NCBI GenBank assembly: GCA_022844225.1 | Contig: JALHMC010000036.1 | Coordinates: 1 to 40,194 of the forward strand | Source: Hyphomicrobiaceae bacterium | GTDB lineage: Bacteria; Pseudomonadota; Alphaproteobacteria; Rhizobiales; Hyphomicrobiaceae | DNA length: 40,194 nucleotides | Reading direction: 5' to 3' | Part shown: piece after piece, positions 17,201 to 25,940 of the stretch | Position numbering within the stretch: position 1 is the first letter of the stretch | Layout of the letters: every line of letters starts with the position of its first letter | Translations under genes and position numbers: made by a program | Notes under the pieces: model-generated | Databases searched by the model: none | The model's input: only the letters and a program-made list of their open reading frames with translations | What the model was told of the DNA's origin: nothing

Positions 17201-18325
17201 TCAACATCCCGCGACGGTCTCTTCCTGAATCCAAGCCTTGACCTGGGCGAGGGCATTCGGCCGCGACAGGCCGCGCTTGCAGGCCTCACGGTAGATCGTC
17301 ATCTGCCTGTCTGCGCTCGTCCCGTCCGTTAGGATGCGTTCGACTCCGTCAAGTTCGGATTCCGAGCCGAGGATGCGGGCGTGCGGGCGTACGAGCTCGA
17401 CTAGCTGTCGTGCTGCGTCTGCAGCGGAGATCGAGGCCAGTTGGCCGAAAGGATCGACGAGTTCGGCCTCGATGCCGTAGCGCTGCGCACGCCACTTGTT
17501 CTCTTTCGCGAGCGCCCGCTCGGGCGAAGTGATGCCTGCGTTGATCGTCCGGTCCATCACCAGGGCCCGCACCATACCCTGGAAAAGAGCAGCAATAACA
17601 AGGCTGTCTTCGAGTCGGGTGCAAGCGTCGGCGATCCTGAGTTCCAGCGTCGGATACTTGTGCGATGGGCGGATCGCCCACCAGATATAGCTGGGGTTGG
17701 CAATGATTCCGGCCCGGCGCAGCACCTCTGTATACGCTTCGTATTCGCCCCACGATGACAGCAGTGGCGGCAGCCCCGTGCGTGGCAGCTCCTCGTAGGA
17801 TGTCAGCCGGTAGCTGGCGAAGCCCGAATCCATGCCCCGCCAGAACGGCGACGAGCACGAAAGCGCCAGCAGGATCGGCAGGAACGGGATCGACCGGCGC
17901 ATCACGTCGATCCGCGTCTCGTCGTCCGGGAGGCCCACATGCACATGCAAGCCGCAGACGAGATTGCGGAAAGCGAGCAGCTGCAGCTCGCTCACCACCT
18001 GGTCATAGCGTTCCTTGGCCGTCTGCTGCTGCTCCGGCCACTCGGCGGTCGGGTGCGTGCCGGAGGCGAGCACCGTCAGGCCGAGTTCGTTGCCGGCCCG
18101 TGCCAAGCCGGAGCGAAGACGGCGCATATGGCCGCGCGCCTCTCCGAAGTCGCGGCACACCGGCGTTGCGGTCTCGATCTGACACTGCAGCAGCTCGGGA
18201 TGCACACCGCCGCCGGCTAGCTCGTTGGCGCGTGCGATGAACCGCTCGTGGGCCTGTGGCTCAATCAGGAGCGTCCGCTCGTGGACGACGAAGAATTCTT
18301 CCTCGATGCCGAACGTGAACTCCAT
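17201..18325 (-). CDS. ybdK: Carboxylate-amine ligase, YbdK / glutamate-cysteine ligase type 2 family
   Basis: A 374-residue ATP-grasp-like ligase of the GCS2 family. E. coli YbdK has weak gamma-glutamylcysteine synthetase activity; the natural product of most members is not settled. Seen here: the N-terminal metal/ATP motif FGIEEEF (5-11), the conserved HPELLQCQIETAT segment, CGLHVHVGL, and SHKYPTLELRIADACT in the C-terminal half. Length matches the family (about 370). No signal peptide. It lies 89 bases downstream of the terC-like gene on the same strand, but nothing shows that they act together. Function beyond the ligase family is uncertain. Confidence 0.88.
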   Translation of the reverse strand: MEFTFGIEEEFFVVHERTLLIEPQAHERFIARANELAGGGVHPELLQCQIETATPVCRDFGEARGHMRRLRSGLARAGNELGLTVLASGTHPTAEWPEQQQTAKERYDQVVSELQLLAFRNLVCGLHVHVGLPDDETRIDVMRRSIPFLPILLALSCSSPFWRGMDSGFASYRLTSYEELPRTGLPPLLSSWGEYEAYTEVLRRAGIIANPSYIWWAIRPSHKYPTLELRIADACTRLEDSLVIAALFQGMVRALVMDRTINAGITSPERALAKENKWRAQRYGIEAELVDPFGQLASISAADAARQLVELVRPHARILGSESELDGVERILTDGTSADRQMTIYREACKRGLSRPNALAQVKAWIQEETVAGC

Positions 18326-18414
18326 CGACAGCCTTTCTCTGCGGCAACAAAGCGCGCTGCCGCAGTTTCAATCGGGAATGCGGCACATACAAGTCCGCTA
18401 GTCGGGCGCGGCGC

Positions 18415-19161
18415 TCAGGTTGCGTGGGCCGCCTGACGGCGTCGGCGGAGATATCCGCCGACGACGAAGACGAACAGCGCACCTAGGGCGGCCGCGAGAC
18501 GATAGAACATGTCGATCGACATCCCCAGGTAGGCTGCCATGTCGGCGACCTGCTGTCCGATCGCCTTCTCATGTGTGATCAGTTCACCCGAAATCCAGCC
18601 CAGAAGCAGCGCGCCGATCCAGATGAAGATGGGGTAGCGCGAGATGAGCCCGAGGATGAGCGTCGATCCGTAGATGATCAGAGGGATCGTGAGTACGATG
18701 CCGAAGGCAATGAGGCCCACGGACCCCTTCGCTGCCGCGGCCACGGCGATCACGTTGTCGAGGCTCATGAGCAGGTCGGCCATGGCGATCGTCGAGATAG
18801 CGCGCCAGAGCTTGTCGGGCGACGAGACGCTTGGATCACCCTCGCCTTCCTCCTCGCCCAGCAGCAGCTTGACGGCGATCCAAAGGAGGAGCACCCCGCC
18901 GATGAGCTTGAGGTAGGGGATGGCCAGCAGGGTCGTGATCATGCCCGCGAAGATGATGCGCAGGATGATGGCTACGGCGGCACCGAGCAGGATGCCCCAT
19001 TTGCGCTGCTGGGGCGGCAGGTTGCGACAGGCGAGCGCGATCACGACGGCGTTGTCGCCTGAGAGCAGGAGGTCGATCCAGATGATCTGCAGGATCGGGA
19101 TGACGTAGGGCCAGTAGCTTCCGAAGAACGATTCCATGAAAGCGGTCAGTTCGAAACCCAT
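18415..19161 (-). CDS. TerC family integral membrane protein
   Basis: A 248-residue membrane protein with about seven hydrophobic segments. It has the TerC signature acidic motifs: WIDLLLSGDNAVVIALA near the N-terminus and the internal counterpart ADLLMSLDNVIAVAAAA, an inverted-repeat pair. A charged loop (EEEGEGDPS) separates the halves. TerC proteins are linked to tellurite resistance and, in better studied members, to metal (Mn) export that supports secreted metalloenzymes. Start chosen at 19161, with AGGGAG 9 bases upstream; a later Met eight residues on is possible. It is divergent from the formate dehydrogenase operon. Confidence 0.9.
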   Translation of the reverse strand: MGFELTAFMESFFGSYWPYVIPILQIIWIDLLLSGDNAVVIALACRNLPPQQRKWGILLGAAVAIILRIIFAGMITTLLAIPYLKLIGGVLLLWIAVKLLLGEEEGEGDPSVSSPDKLWRAISTIAMADLLMSLDNVIAVAAAAKGSVGLIAFGIVLTIPLIIYGSTLILGLISRYPIFIWIGALLLGWISGELITHEKAIGQQVADMAAYLGMSIDMFYRLAAALGALFVFVVGGYLRRRRQAAHAT

Positions 19162-19504
19162 CGTCGCGCTGCTCCCTATTCTCGCCGGTCCCGCCGAAGT
19201 CACCACGCAATAGAGGGCGTCCCCGTTGGACTCCTGTTATGGCAATACCGGCCCGGCCTCCGCTTCGAAGGTTCAGCTGGGCGTAATGCGACGGTTCTGG
19301 TAGCCTAGTCGTAAACTTACGGCAAGTTTCATACGGACCTGCGGCATGAGATCGCCTCCATGGCCTCGACAACGGCCGGGTTGCGCGACTATCGTGCGTG
19401 CATGGAGCGCTGTGCTTACTCCAACCCTTGCCGACGAAGCTAGGCCGGATGCGGCGGTGCGGTCGCGCGCTTTCCCTCGACAGAAAAAGGATCGGTTCGG
19501 GGTC
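19162..19504. other. Divergent control region, terC-like / formate dehydrogenase
   Basis: A 343-base gene-free stretch. The only structure I see is AAACTT-ACGGC-AAGTTT (19313-19329), a 6-bp inverted repeat in a locally AT-rich spot. It lies about 175 bases before the beta-subunit start and is a possible regulator site. The frame of the beta subunit is open from 19346, but the extra residues are low in conserved character. Confidence 0.35.
19313..19329. promoter_or_regulatory. Short inverted repeat upstream of the formate dehydrogenase operon
   Basis: AAACTT (19313-19318) and AAGTTT (19324-19329) are reverse complements with spacer ACGGC. Being AT-rich in GC-rich DNA and placed in the divergent spacer, it may be a regulator site. 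The arms are short, so chance is not excluded. Confidence 0.25.
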
Positions 19505-21235
19505 ATGACGAGACCAGACGAGAGCGCGGCCCGACGAGGACCAGGAACCAAGGCGGCACGAGCCATCCATCCGGGGGCTGGCCGCCGCTCGGCACCGCTC
19601 CATCCCAAAGGGCGAGTGCTTGCGCCGGACGAAATCGCGGAAACCCGTCGCATCGTCGGGGATGGCCCTTACGAGCGGCCCCTTCTGATCGAGTATCTGC
19701 ACAAGATTCAGGACGCGGAAGGCTGCCTGCCGGCCGGCTTGCTGCATGGGCTCGCGGAGCTGCTGCGCATCCCGATGGCCGAGGTCTACGAGGTGGCGAC
19801 CTTCTATGCCCACTTCGATGTCGTGCTCGACGGCGAGCCTCGGCCGCCCAAGATTACGGTGCGTGTATGCGACAGCTTGTCGTGCATGCTGGCCGGTGCG
19901 GATCGGTTGCTGGAGGAGTTGCAAGCCGAGACCATTGCCGGCGTCAGAGTCGTGCGGGCCCCGTGCCTGGGTTCCTGTCATACGGCGCCGGCAGCCCATG
20001 TCGGTCATGCCCATGTGGATCATGCCACCTTCGCCAAGGTTAAGGAGCAAGCGGCGTCCGGCGATGCCCATGTCCACGTGCCGTCCTCGCGCAAACTGCC
20101 AGACTACCGCGCCGATGGCGGCTACGCCGCACTCGAGCGTTGCCTCTCCAGCGCGACGCCTGTCGAGGGCGTGATCAAGACCCTCTCCGACAGTGGCCTG
20201 AGGGGGCTTGGCGGGGCAGGATTTCCGACTGGGCGCAAGTGGGGTCTCGTCCGCGCCGAACGAGGGCCCCGTCTGATGGCCGTCAACGGCGACGAGGGCG
20301 AGCCAGGCACCTTTAAGGACCGCTACTATCTCGAGACCAACCCTCACCAGTTCCTCGAAGGCATGTTGATTGCGGCCTGGGCCGTCGAAGCCGCCGAGGT
20401 GTTCGTCTACCTGCGCGACGAGTACCCGGCGGCGCGGCACATCCTGACCCAAGCCATCGCCGAGGCGGAAGCGGCCGGTCTCGCACGCCACACCAAGCTT
20501 TCCTTGCGGCGTGGCGCAGGTGCCTACATCTGCGGCGAGGAATCCGCGATGATCGAATCAATCGAGGGTAAGCGGGGGCTGCCGCGCCATCGACCACCCT
20601 ACGTCGCGCAGGTCGGCATCTTCAATAGGCCGACGCTCGTCAACAACATCGAGACGCTTTACTGGGTGCCACAGATCCTCGCCAAGGGCGTGGACTGGTT
20701 CGCAAACCAGGGCCGCAACGGCGCCAAGGGGTTGCGCTCCTACTCGGTGTCCGGCCGCGTGAAGAAACCGGGCGTGGTGCTGACGGCGGCGGGCACCACC
20801 GCGCAGGAATTGATCGAACACTGCGGCGGCATGGCCGAGGGACATGCCTTCAAGGGCTACCTTCCGGGCGGCGCCTCGGGCGGCATCCTGCCGGCGTCGA
20901 TGGCCGAGATCCCCCTCGATTTCGGCCAGCTCGAAAAGCACGGCAGCTTCGTCGGCAGCCACGCGGTTGTGATCCTGTCCGACAAGGACGACATGAAGGC
21001 CGTGGCCCTCAATCTCATGCGCTTCTTCGAGGACGAGAGTTGCGGCCAGTGCACGCCCTGCCGCAACGGCACCGAGAAGGCCGTCAAGCTGATGGCCGCG
21101 GAGAAGTGGGACGAGTCGTTGCTCTCCGACCTCGCCCAGGTGATGGCCGACGCCTCGATCTGCGGGCTCGGACAGGCAGCCCCCAATCCGCTGAGAAGCG
21201 TGCTCAAGTATTTTCCGGACGACCTGAAAAACTGA
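19505..21235 (+). CDS. fdh1B: NAD-dependent formate dehydrogenase beta subunit (NuoE-NuoF fusion; FdsG-FdsB)
   Basis: A 576-residue diaphorase subunit that passes electrons from the formate-oxidising alpha subunit to NAD. The N-terminal third is NuoE/FdsG-like with the [2Fe-2S] ligands C122, C127, C154 and C158. The rest is NuoF/FdsB-like: GLRGLGGAGFPTGR (231-244) and NGDEGEPGTFKDR (261-273) for NADH/FMN, GAYICGEESA (339-348), and [4Fe-4S] ligands C513, C516, C519 and C553. Many bacteria encode FdsG and FdsB separately. A fused subunit of about 570 residues is the arrangement of Methylobacterium extorquens Fdh1, hence the symbol. The start at 19505 is tentative: AAGGA is somewhat distant and the frame opens further upstream. 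It is followed after 37 bases by a thioesterase gene and then the alpha subunit. Confidence 0.93.
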   Translation: MTRPDESAARRGPGTKAARAIHPGAGRRSAPLHPKGRVLAPDEIAETRRIVGDGPYERPLLIEYLHKIQDAEGCLPAGLLHGLAELLRIPMAEVYEVATFYAHFDVVLDGEPRPPKITVRVCDSLSCMLAGADRLLEELQAETIAGVRVVRAPCLGSCHTAPAAHVGHAHVDHATFAKVKEQAASGDAHVHVPSSRKLPDYRADGGYAALERCLSSATPVEGVIKTLSDSGLRGLGGAGFPTGRKWGLVRAERGPRLMAVNGDEGEPGTFKDRYYLETNPHQFLEGMLIAAWAVEAAEVFVYLRDEYPAARHILTQAIAEAEAAGLARHTKLSLRRGAGAYICGEESAMIESIEGKRGLPRHRPPYVAQVGIFNRPTLVNNIETLYWVPQILAKGVDWFANQGRNGAKGLRSYSVSGRVKKPGVVLTAAGTTAQELIEHCGGMAEGHAFKGYLPGGASGGILPASMAEIPLDFGQLEKHGSFVGSHAVVILSDKDDMKAVALNLMRFFEDESCGQCTPCRNGTEKAVKLMAAEKWDESLLSDLAQVMADASICGLGQAAPNPLRSVLKYFPDDLKN

Positions 21236-21272
21236 GATGCGTCCGGCTGCGACCGGAGGAACGGAGCGATCG

Positions 21273-21641
21273 ATGTCCAGCGAGAACCTCAAAGTCGGCA
21301 TGAAGGCAGAGCTCGTCCGCTTGGTCGACGACAGTCTCGTCGTCAAGCACGTCGGCGGTGACGGCGTCTTCTCGACGCCGTCCATGATCGGCCTGATGGA
21401 GCGCGCCGGCATTGAGGCGGTGCAGCCGTACCTGCCCGAGGGCCATACCACCGTCGGCTTCGAGGTCAACGTCAAGCACATCGCCGCCACCCCGAAAGGC
21501 AAGACCGTGAAGGTGCGCGCCGAGCTGACGGAGATCGACGGCCGCAAGCTCACCTTCAAGGTCGAGGCCGAGGACGACGAGAAGAAGGTCGGCTTCGGCA
21601 CCCATCGCCGCGCCATCATCAAGGTCCAGCCGAAGGCCTGA
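21273..21641 (+). CDS. Hotdog-fold thioesterase, FlK-like, within the formate dehydrogenase operon
   Basis: A 122-residue single-domain hotdog protein that aligns end to end with the fluoroacetyl-CoA thioesterase FlK. All FlK catalytic positions appear kept: T35 (FSTPSM; FlK Thr42), E43 (GLMERA; Glu50), H69 (VKHIAATPKG; His76), G62 (Gly69) and R113 (GTHRRA; Arg120). The family hydrolyses acyl-CoA esters in the cytoplasm; most members have unknown substrates. The gene starts with GGAGG and GGAG upstream and lies between the two formate dehydrogenase subunit genes (37 and 34 bases from them), so it is almost certainly co-transcribed. The Phe lid that gives FlK its fluoroacetyl selectivity is not evident, so fluoroacetyl-CoA is not implied. 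Formyl-CoA or another short acyl-CoA is a speculative substrate. Confidence 0.85.
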   Translation: MSSENLKVGMKAELVRLVDDSLVVKHVGGDGVFSTPSMIGLMERAGIEAVQPYLPEGHTTVGFEVNVKHIAATPKGKTVKVRAELTEIDGRKLTFKVEAEDDEKKVGFGTHRRAIIKVQPKA

Positions 21642-21675
21642 GCTGCGCTCGGCTTCCGAACAGGTAGTGCTCGCC

Positions 21676-24456
21676 ATGACCGACAAGATCACCTTCACGC
21701 TCGACGGCCGCGACGTCGAGGCGCTGCCCGGCGAGACCATCTGGCAGGCGGCGCAACGCGTCGGCACCACGATCCCGCACTTGTGCTGGCATGATGCGCC
21801 TGGCTACCGCGCCGACGGCAACTGCCGCGCCTGCGTCGTCGAGGTCGAGGGCGAGCGCGTCCTGGCGGCGTCGTGCCAGCGCCAGGTCGCGCCGGGCATG
21901 AAGGTGAAGACGGCCTCGGAGCGGGCGAAAAAATCGCAGGAAATGGTCTTCGAGCTGCTGGCCGCCGACCAGCCGCCTCGCGCCGACAGCCACGACCCCG
22001 ACGCGAAGTTCTGGACCTGGATCGACCGGATGGGCATCGCGGAGACGAGCCGCTATCCCCGCGCGGAAAAGGCTGCCTCCGACACCACGCACGCGGCCAT
22101 CTCGTTCAACGCGGACGCCTGCATAAACTGCGGCCTGTGTGTCCGCGCCTGCCGCGAGGTGCAATCGAATGAAGTCATCGGCATGGCCTACCGGGGCCAT
22201 GGGTCGAAGGTCGTGTTCGACTTTGATGCCGGCATGGGCGACTCGACGTGCGTCGCGTGCGGCGAGTGCGTCCAGGTGTGCCCGACCGGCGCGTTGATGG
22301 AGGCGAGCCTGCTCGACAAGGCGAGCCAGAAGCGCACCGTCTTCGAGGAGAAGACCGTCGACACGCTGTGCCCCTATTGCGGTGTCGGCTGCCAGACGCG
22401 TGTGCACGTCAAGGGCAACCGCATCACCCACGTCGACGGGCGCGACGGCCCCGCCAACCAGAACCGCCTCTGCGTCAAGGGCCGCTTCGGGTTCGACTAC
22501 ATCCACCATGCCGACCGCCTGACCAAGCCGCTCGTGCGTCGCGATGGCGTCGCCAAGGACGCCAACATGCAGCTTGCTCGTAGCGAGTGGCAGAAGGTCT
22601 TCCGCGAGGCGACGTGGGAGGAAGCCCTCGAACGTGCGGCCTCGGGCCTGAAGCGCGTCCACGCCGCTCAGGGTCCACAAGGCATCGCCGGCTTCGGCTC
22701 GGCCAAGGGCTCGAACGAGGAGGCCTATCTCTTCCAGAAGCTGATCCGTCAGGGTTTCGGCACGAACAACGTCGACCACTGCACGAGGCTGTGCCACGCG
22801 TCGTCGGTTGCCGCGCTGATGGAGGGGCTTAATTCGGGTGCCGTCACAGCGCCGTTCACGGCTGCCAATCAATCCGATTGCATCATCGTCATTGGCGCAC
22901 GCCCCGCGGAGAACCACCCCGTCGCCGCGACGTATATCAAGAATGCAGCCAAGCGCGGCGCCAAGCTGATCGTGATTGATCCACGAGGTCAGAACCAGGG
23001 CATCGCGCGACATGCAAGCCATGTACTGCAGTTCAAGCCCGGCCGCGACGTGGCGCTGCTCAACGCCATGCTCCACACGATCATCGAGGAAGGCCTGACG
23101 GATCAGCAGTACATCCAGGCCATGACCGAGAACTTCGATGCGCTGAAGGCTTCGATCAAGGCCTTCTCGCCGGAGGCCATGGAGCCGATCTGCGGCATCC
23201 CCGCCGCGACCATTCGCGAGGTGGCGCGCCTCTACGCTCGCTCCGAGCGATCGATCATCTTCTGGGGCATGGGCATTTCGCAACACACGCACGGCACCGA
23301 CAACGCCCGCTGCCTGATCGCGCTCGCGTTGACGACGGGCCAGACGGGCCGCCCCGGCGCGGGCCTTCATCCGCTTCGCGGCCAAAACAACGTGCAGGGC
23401 GCCTCCGACGCCGGCCTCATACCGATGGTGTTTCCCGACTACCGCAGTGTCGAGAACCCCGCTATCCGCAGCGAATACGAGGCGTTCTGGGGCACGACGC
23501 TCGATCCGAAACGCGGCCTGACCGTCGTCGAGATCATGCACGCGATCCACGCCGACGAGATCCGCGCCATGTACATCCTGGGCGAGAACCCCGCGATGTC
23601 GGACCCCGATGTCCAGCACGCGCGTGAAGCGCTGGCCCACCTCGAACACCTCGTAGTGCAGGACATCTTCCTCACCGAGACCGCGTGGCATGCCGATGTC
23701 GTGCTGCCAGCCTCGGCGCATGCCGAGAAGTGGGGCACTTTCACCAACACCAACCGGCAGGTGCAGATCGCGCGTCCCGTCCTGCCACCGCCGGGAGAGG
23801 CGCGCCAGGACTGGCAGCTCATCCAGGAGATCGCGCAGCGCGTCGGCCTGCCCTGGGCCTACACCGACGTGTCGGAGGTGTTCGCCGAGATGGGCCAAGT
23901 GATGCCCTCGCTCAGGAACATCACCTGGCAGCGCCTTCTCACCGAGGAGGCCGTGACCTACCCGTGCGATGCCCCCGACAAGCCGGGTAACGAGATCATC
24001 TTCGCGCAGTCGTTCCCGACCGCCTCCGGCCGCGCCAAGATCGTGCCGACCGAGCTGCGGCCGCCTGACGAGCTGCCCGACGCCGAATACCCGATGGTGC
24101 TCACCACGGGTCGCATGCTCGAGCACTGGCATACCGGCTCCATGACACGGCGCGCTGCGACGCTCGATCTCCTCGAACCCGAGGCCGTCGTCGGCATGAA
24201 CCCGCGTGAAGCCGAGCGCATGGGGATCACGCCCGGCGAGAAGGTCACCGTCACCACGCGCCGGGGCGCGATCACGCTGAAGGTGCGCGCCGATCGTGAC
24301 GTCGCCGAGGGCATGCTGTTCATTCCGTTCGCCTTCGCCGAGGCCCCCGCCAACATGCTGACCAACCCTCAGCTCGACCCCTTCGGCAAAATCCCCGAGT
24401 TCAAGTTCTCGGCAGCCCGCGTGGAGAAGGCCGAGGTCGCCGAAGCGGCGGAGTAG
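21676..24456 (+). CDS. fdh1A: NAD-dependent formate dehydrogenase alpha subunit (Mo/W-bis-MGD, Cys type)
   Basis: A 926-residue catalytic subunit oxidising formate to CO2. The NuoG-like N-terminus has [2Fe-2S] ligands C37, C50, C53 and C67. Two ferredoxin-type [4Fe-4S] clusters follow (C149, C152, C155, C159 and C192, C195, C198, C202), then the cluster of the molybdopterin enzyme core (C232, C235, C239, C266). The active-site metal ligand is C373 in TRLCHASS, so a Cys, not selenocysteine, enzyme. No cysteine lies between 68 and 148, so the His-Cys3 cluster of complex-I-type NuoG is absent. The C-terminal MGD-binding domain (LTTGRMLEHWHTGSMTRR) is intact. ATG at 21676 is preferred over GTG at 21667. 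No fdhD/fdsC or fdsD gene is in the window; those functions must be elsewhere. The metal (Mo or W) cannot be told. Confidence 0.95.
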   Translation: MTDKITFTLDGRDVEALPGETIWQAAQRVGTTIPHLCWHDAPGYRADGNCRACVVEVEGERVLAASCQRQVAPGMKVKTASERAKKSQEMVFELLAADQPPRADSHDPDAKFWTWIDRMGIAETSRYPRAEKAASDTTHAAISFNADACINCGLCVRACREVQSNEVIGMAYRGHGSKVVFDFDAGMGDSTCVACGECVQVCPTGALMEASLLDKASQKRTVFEEKTVDTLCPYCGVGCQTRVHVKGNRITHVDGRDGPANQNRLCVKGRFGFDYIHHADRLTKPLVRRDGVAKDANMQLARSEWQKVFREATWEEALERAASGLKRVHAAQGPQGIAGFGSAKGSNEEAYLFQKLIRQGFGTNNVDHCTRLCHASSVAALMEGLNSGAVTAPFTAANQSDCIIVIGARPAENHPVAATYIKNAAKRGAKLIVIDPRGQNQGIARHASHVLQFKPGRDVALLNAMLHTIIEEGLTDQQYIQAMTENFDALKASIKAFSPEAMEPICGIPAATIREVARLYARSERSIIFWGMGISQHTHGTDNARCLIALALTTGQTGRPGAGLHPLRGQNNVQGASDAGLIPMVFPDYRSVENPAIRSEYEAFWGTTLDPKRGLTVVEIMHAIHADEIRAMYILGENPAMSDPDVQHAREALAHLEHLVVQDIFLTETAWHADVVLPASAHAEKWGTFTNTNRQVQIARPVLPPPGEARQDWQLIQEIAQRVGLPWAYTDVSEVFAEMGQVMPSLRNITWQRLLTEEAVTYPCDAPDKPGNEIIFAQSFPTASGRAKIVPTELRPPDELPDAEYPMVLTTGRMLEHWHTGSMTRRAATLDLLEPEAVVGMNPREAERMGITPGEKVTVTTRRGAITLKVRADRDVAEGMLFIPFAFAEAPANMLTNPQLDPFGKIPEFKFSAARVEKAEVAEAAE

Positions 24457-24532
24457 ACCCGAGGCCAGCGCCTGTGCTTCCATCTGATGAAACCGACGGC
24501 CCGCCTTTGGCGCGGACAAGGGAGGAAGCACA

Positions 24533-25711
24533 ATGAAAATCACGCGCATTATCGACTTGCATGCGGACGCGGGCTGGCGTGTCTTCTCGTTCCTCAAGAT
24601 CGAGACGGACGCCGGCATCGTCGGCTGGTCGGAATACAACGAGAGCTACGGCTCGAAGGGGCTGACCGGCGTTATCATGAAGCTCGCCGAGACGCTGATC
24701 GGCCAGGACCCGCGGCCGGTCGAGAAGATCATCTCCCGCCTCTACGCGATCACACGGCAAGCGCCCGGCGGCATGATCCAGCAGGCGTTGGCCGCGATCG
24801 AGAACGCGCTGGTCGACGTCAAGGCGAAGGGCCTCGGCGTTCCCGTCTGTGAGATGCTCGGTGGGCCGGTGCGCGACAAGCTCCGCCTCTACTGGTCACA
24901 TTGCGGCAGCTATCGGCTCAACCATGCCGACAAGATGGGGCTCCCGCCACTGCGCAATCTCGACGACGTGCGCAAACTTGGCGAGCATGTCCGCGAGCGC
25001 GGCTTCACGGCGCTCAAGACCAACATTTTCCTCTTCGATACGCCTCAACCACAAATGTACATGCCCGGCTTCGGCCGCACACCGGGCGGGCCCGAACTCA
25101 ACCCGTCTCTGGCAGTCGAGAAGGCCCTCGACAAGCAGCTCGCTGCCTTCCGCGAGGGGACGGGCGACGACGTCGAGTTCCTGGTCGATCTCAACTTCAA
25201 TTACAAAACGGAAGGCTATATCCGGCTCGTTCGCTCGCTCGAGCAGAAGGGCCACCGCCTGATGTGGGTCGAGATCGACAGCTTCGATCCGCGCGCGCTG
25301 GCCCTGATCCGCCGCTCGATCACGACACCGCTCGCAAGTTGCGAGAGCCTGTTCGGTCGCCGCCAATTCAAGGACTACCTCGAGCAGGGTTCCATGGACG
25401 TCGGCATCGTCGATCTGCCCTGGAATGGAATTCTCGAGTCGATGAAGATCGCTTCCATGGCCGAGGCCTACGAGACCAACTGCGCGCCGCACAATTTCTA
25501 CGGTCACATGTCGACGTTGATGAGCGCGCACTTCTGCGCTGCGATCCCCAATTTCCGTATCATGGAGATCGACATCGACGATGTGCCCTGGAAGGACGAC
25601 CTCGTCACCGAGCCACCGCGCATCGAGAACGGTCACCTGATCATGCCGACGAAGCCCGGCTGGGGTGCCGACGTCAACGAGGATGCGGTGCGGCGCCATC
25701 CGCCGAAGTAA
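24533..25711 (+). CDS. Mandelate racemase/muconate lactonizing enzyme family protein (enolase superfamily)
   Basis: A 392-residue enolase-superfamily enzyme, expected to abstract a proton alpha to a carboxylate (sugar-acid dehydratase or racemase type). An N-terminal capping domain (1-120) precedes a barrel with Mg ligands D219 (VDLNFN), E247 (WVEIDS) and E271 (CESLFG). On the second strand K162-T-N164 replaces the K-x-K of mandelate racemase. H320 (CAPHNFYGH) is the likely general acid/base on strand 7. The active-site loop contains an unusual PQPQMYMPGFGRTPGGPE stretch. GGGAGGAAG lies just before the ATG. It follows the formate dehydrogenase alpha gene by 76 bases on the same strand, so co-transcription is possible, but a biochemical link is not evident. 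Confidence 0.88.
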   Translation: MKITRIIDLHADAGWRVFSFLKIETDAGIVGWSEYNESYGSKGLTGVIMKLAETLIGQDPRPVEKIISRLYAITRQAPGGMIQQALAAIENALVDVKAKGLGVPVCEMLGGPVRDKLRLYWSHCGSYRLNHADKMGLPPLRNLDDVRKLGEHVRERGFTALKTNIFLFDTPQPQMYMPGFGRTPGGPELNPSLAVEKALDKQLAAFREGTGDDVEFLVDLNFNYKTEGYIRLVRSLEQKGHRLMWVEIDSFDPRALALIRRSITTPLASCESLFGRRQFKDYLEQGSMDVGIVDLPWNGILESMKIASMAEAYETNCAPHNFYGHMSTLMSAHFCAAIPNFRIMEIDIDDVPWKDDLVTEPPRIENGHLIMPTKPGWGADVNEDAVRRHPPK

Positions 25712-25940
25712 GGGAGGCAGCCGCGGTCGCGGGATGAAGTGGCCCGGCCGCGTCATCATCTCCGTGCAGCATCGAAGCTGTGCATAAGTCGTCACGATTC
25801 CGCTCTTGATTGAGATCGGTCAACGCGAACGTTTTTCTAGCGTTGGACGTTGCTCCGGCGCGGTGTCTCGTTGTCGCCAACCGCTGCTGGCGGTGGAGGG
25901 CGCTGCCTCGATTGCAAAATGTGAACAAGGGGTATCCACC

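Noticed and set aside
17187..17208. GATGTT...AACATC inverted repeat between the MFS and ybdK-like genes
   Set aside because: Only 6 bp with a 10-base gap and it overlaps the end of the ybdK-like coding region; expected by chance.
19346..19504. Upstream start for the formate dehydrogenase beta subunit
   Set aside because: The extra 53 residues are low-complexity and Arg/Pro-rich and do not belong to the NuoE-type domain; 19505 is kept as a tentative start.
21619..24639. A 1006-codon open frame on the minus strand across the formate dehydrogenase alpha gene
   Set aside because: It is antisense to a gene with full family motifs; the protein is His/Arg/Asp-rich with no domain and arises from GC-rich codon bias.
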